Source of the DNA: Chitinophagaceae bacterium
GTDB lineage: Bacteria; Bacteroidota; Bacteroidia; Chitinophagales; Chitinophagaceae
Reading direction: 5' to 3'
Length of the DNA stretch: 6,931 nt
Assembly: GCA_003534175.1 (NCBI GenBank)
Contig: DPFD01000268.1
Coordinates: 240-7,170, forward strand
The first letter of the stretch is position 1. The number at the start of each line of letters is the position of its first letter. The translations under genes were made by a program, and so were the position numbers. Shown in pieces: positions 5,987-6,931 of the stretch. Under the pieces are notes generated by a model that saw only the letters and a program-made list of their open reading frames with translations, was not told where the DNA came from and did no database searches.

Positions 5987-6931
5987 TTGGTAAGATACTG
6001 TATCACATTATTTTTTTGGTTATGTGCAACGGCGGTGGCTCAGGGGCAGTACTACCTGCGCGGTGAAGTAAAAACGGAGCAAAACACTGCCCTTCAAAAC
6101 GCACGAATCTTTTTACATACGGCCAGGGCCAATTATTATAGCGGAGCTGATGGAAGTTTTGGAATCATCATGCGTCAGCCCGAAGATACCGTTACAATTA
6201 CGCTCGATGGATACGAACCTCAAACCCTGCATGTAAAGGCCGGCAATTGGCAGCGCATCACACTTAAATCCATAGTTACCAAAGCCACTAAAAATAAGAA
6301 CAAGCTGATTTCCATTACAATGGACAAAAAGCAAACCCATACGGCGAAGTGGAGTGTATCCGATGAAACTTATTTCCAACTGGTAGAAAATGAATTTGTA
6401 GAAACACCCACCTATCCGAATACGGGATACTCACTCAATGTAAACAAGGCTTCTTACAGCAATGTGCGTCGCTTTATCAATGGAGGCAGTGAAGTGCCTC
6501 CCGATGCGGTGAAGATTGAGGAGATGGTGAATTACTTTAACCTGAAGTACACTGAACCGGAGCGCGGCAAAACTTTCGCGGTTACCTCTACCATTTCTGA
6601 TTGTCCGTGGAATACAGAAGACAGGTTGTTGTACATCAATGTGTGTGCGCGTAAACTGAGTCTGGATTCTATTCCCCCGGCCAATTTTGTTTTTCTGATT
6701 GATGTGTCTGGCAGTATGGATGATGAAAAAAGATTACCCCTGGTGCAGGCCGCTTTTCAGTTGTTCGTGAAGAATATTCGTCCGATAGATACCGTATCTA
6801 TTGTAACCTATGGCGGCGGGGTGCGTGTGTGGCTTCAGCCTACCAGTGGCAGTGAAAAGAATGTAATCAGTAATGCCATTGAGGAGTTATTACCCAATGG
6901 CGATACACCCGGCGAAGCCGCTTTGCAAACC
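5987..6931 (+). CDS. YfbK-like von Willebrand factor A domain protein with carboxypeptidase-regulatory-like domain (3' partial)
   Basis: 315 residues are visible and the frame is open to the right edge. A signal peptide covers residues 1-18, with a cut at AVA|Q and a Phe/Trp/Leu-rich core. Residues 22-90 resemble a carboxypeptidase-D regulatory-like domain (YYLRGEVKTEQNTALQNARI, then DGSFGI and LDGYEPQTL), a beta-sandwich common on Bacteroidota surface proteins. From about 148 the protein matches the YfbK group: YSLNVNKASYSNVRRFINGG and PPDAVKIEEMVNYF form the N-terminal 'VWF' region, then NFVFLIDVSGSM opens the VWA domain with the metal-site motif DxSGS at 239-243. The Thr in NGDTPGEAAL is a plausible third metal ligand. 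A C-terminal DUF3520 domain would be expected beyond the window. VWA domains mediate metal-dependent protein binding; the partner is unknown. No in-frame ATG precedes 6170 and a stop lies at 5981, so TTG at 5987 is the only start I find that gives a full signal peptide. Confidence 0.88.
   Translation, partial: MVRYCITLFFWLCATAVAQGQYYLRGEVKTEQNTALQNARIFLHTARANYYSGADGSFGIIMRQPEDTVTITLDGYEPQTLHVKAGNWQRITLKSIVTKATKNKNKLISITMDKKQTHTAKWSVSDETYFQLVENEFVETPTYPNTGYSLNVNKASYSNVRRFINGGSEVPPDAVKIEEMVNYFNLKYTEPERGKTFAVTSTISDCPWNTEDRLLYINVCARKLSLDSIPPANFVFLIDVSGSMDDEKRLPLVQAAFQLFVKNIRPIDTVSIVTYGGGVRVWLQPTSGSEKNVISNAIEELLPNGDTPGEAALQT

Noticed and set aside
6113..6379. An 88-codon minus-strand open frame.
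   Set aside because: It lies antisense to the VWA gene, whose plus-strand frame encodes recognisable domains; the minus-strand translation resembles nothing coherent.
1..6931. Possible defence, mobile or otherwise novel system.
   Set aside because: Every gene in the window belongs to a recognisable household or envelope family, and no transposase, integrase, toxin-antitoxin pair, direct-repeat array or tRNA-linked attachment site is visible.

Overview
The window reads as ordinary chromosomal DNA from a member of the Bacteroidota, most likely near the Chitinophagaceae. This is inferred from the protein families, the absence of Shine-Dalgarno sequences before most starts, a Bacteroidota-style promoter candidate, and signal peptides that place Gln directly after the cleavage site. 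No database search was possible, so the taxonomy is an inference. Coding density is very high: the longest stretches between genes are 76 bases (2065-2140) and 74 bases (5913-5986). I see no tRNA, rRNA, mobile element, CRISPR array or phage gene.

Layout. (1) 2-883, plus strand: the C-terminal part of a GlcD-type FAD-linked oxidase (glycolate/D-lactate dehydrogenase family), cut by the left edge. (2) 893-1531, plus: a small secreted protein resembling an outer-membrane beta-barrel. (3) 1528-2064, minus: a LOG/TIGR00730-family nucleotide phosphoribohydrolase, convergent with gene 2 and overlapping it by 4 bases. (4) 2065-2140: a divergent intergenic region with a promoter candidate and a perfect inverted repeat on the LOG side. 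(5) 2141-5912, plus: a tight four-gene run with gaps of 4-5 bases, namely a sodium:solute symporter, a class I SAM-dependent O-methyltransferase, a GH73-type glucosaminidase with LysM repeats, and hypoxanthine phosphoribosyltransferase (hpt). (6) 5913-5986: an AT-rich spacer with two hairpin-forming dyads. (7) 5987-6931, plus: the N-terminal part of a YfbK-like von Willebrand factor A protein with a carboxypeptidase-regulatory-like domain, cut by the right edge and apparently starting with TTG.

How the genes relate. The four-gene run is probably one transcript, but its products act in different processes: solute uptake, small-molecule or other methylation, cell-wall hydrolysis and purine salvage. 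It looks like a housekeeping operon rather than a dedicated pathway. The oxidase and the barrel protein are probably cotranscribed. I found no convincing new biological system. The points most worth a second look are the non-ATG start of the VWA gene, the inverted repeat over the LOG promoter candidate, the dyads after hpt, and the Gln at +1 in all three predicted secreted proteins.
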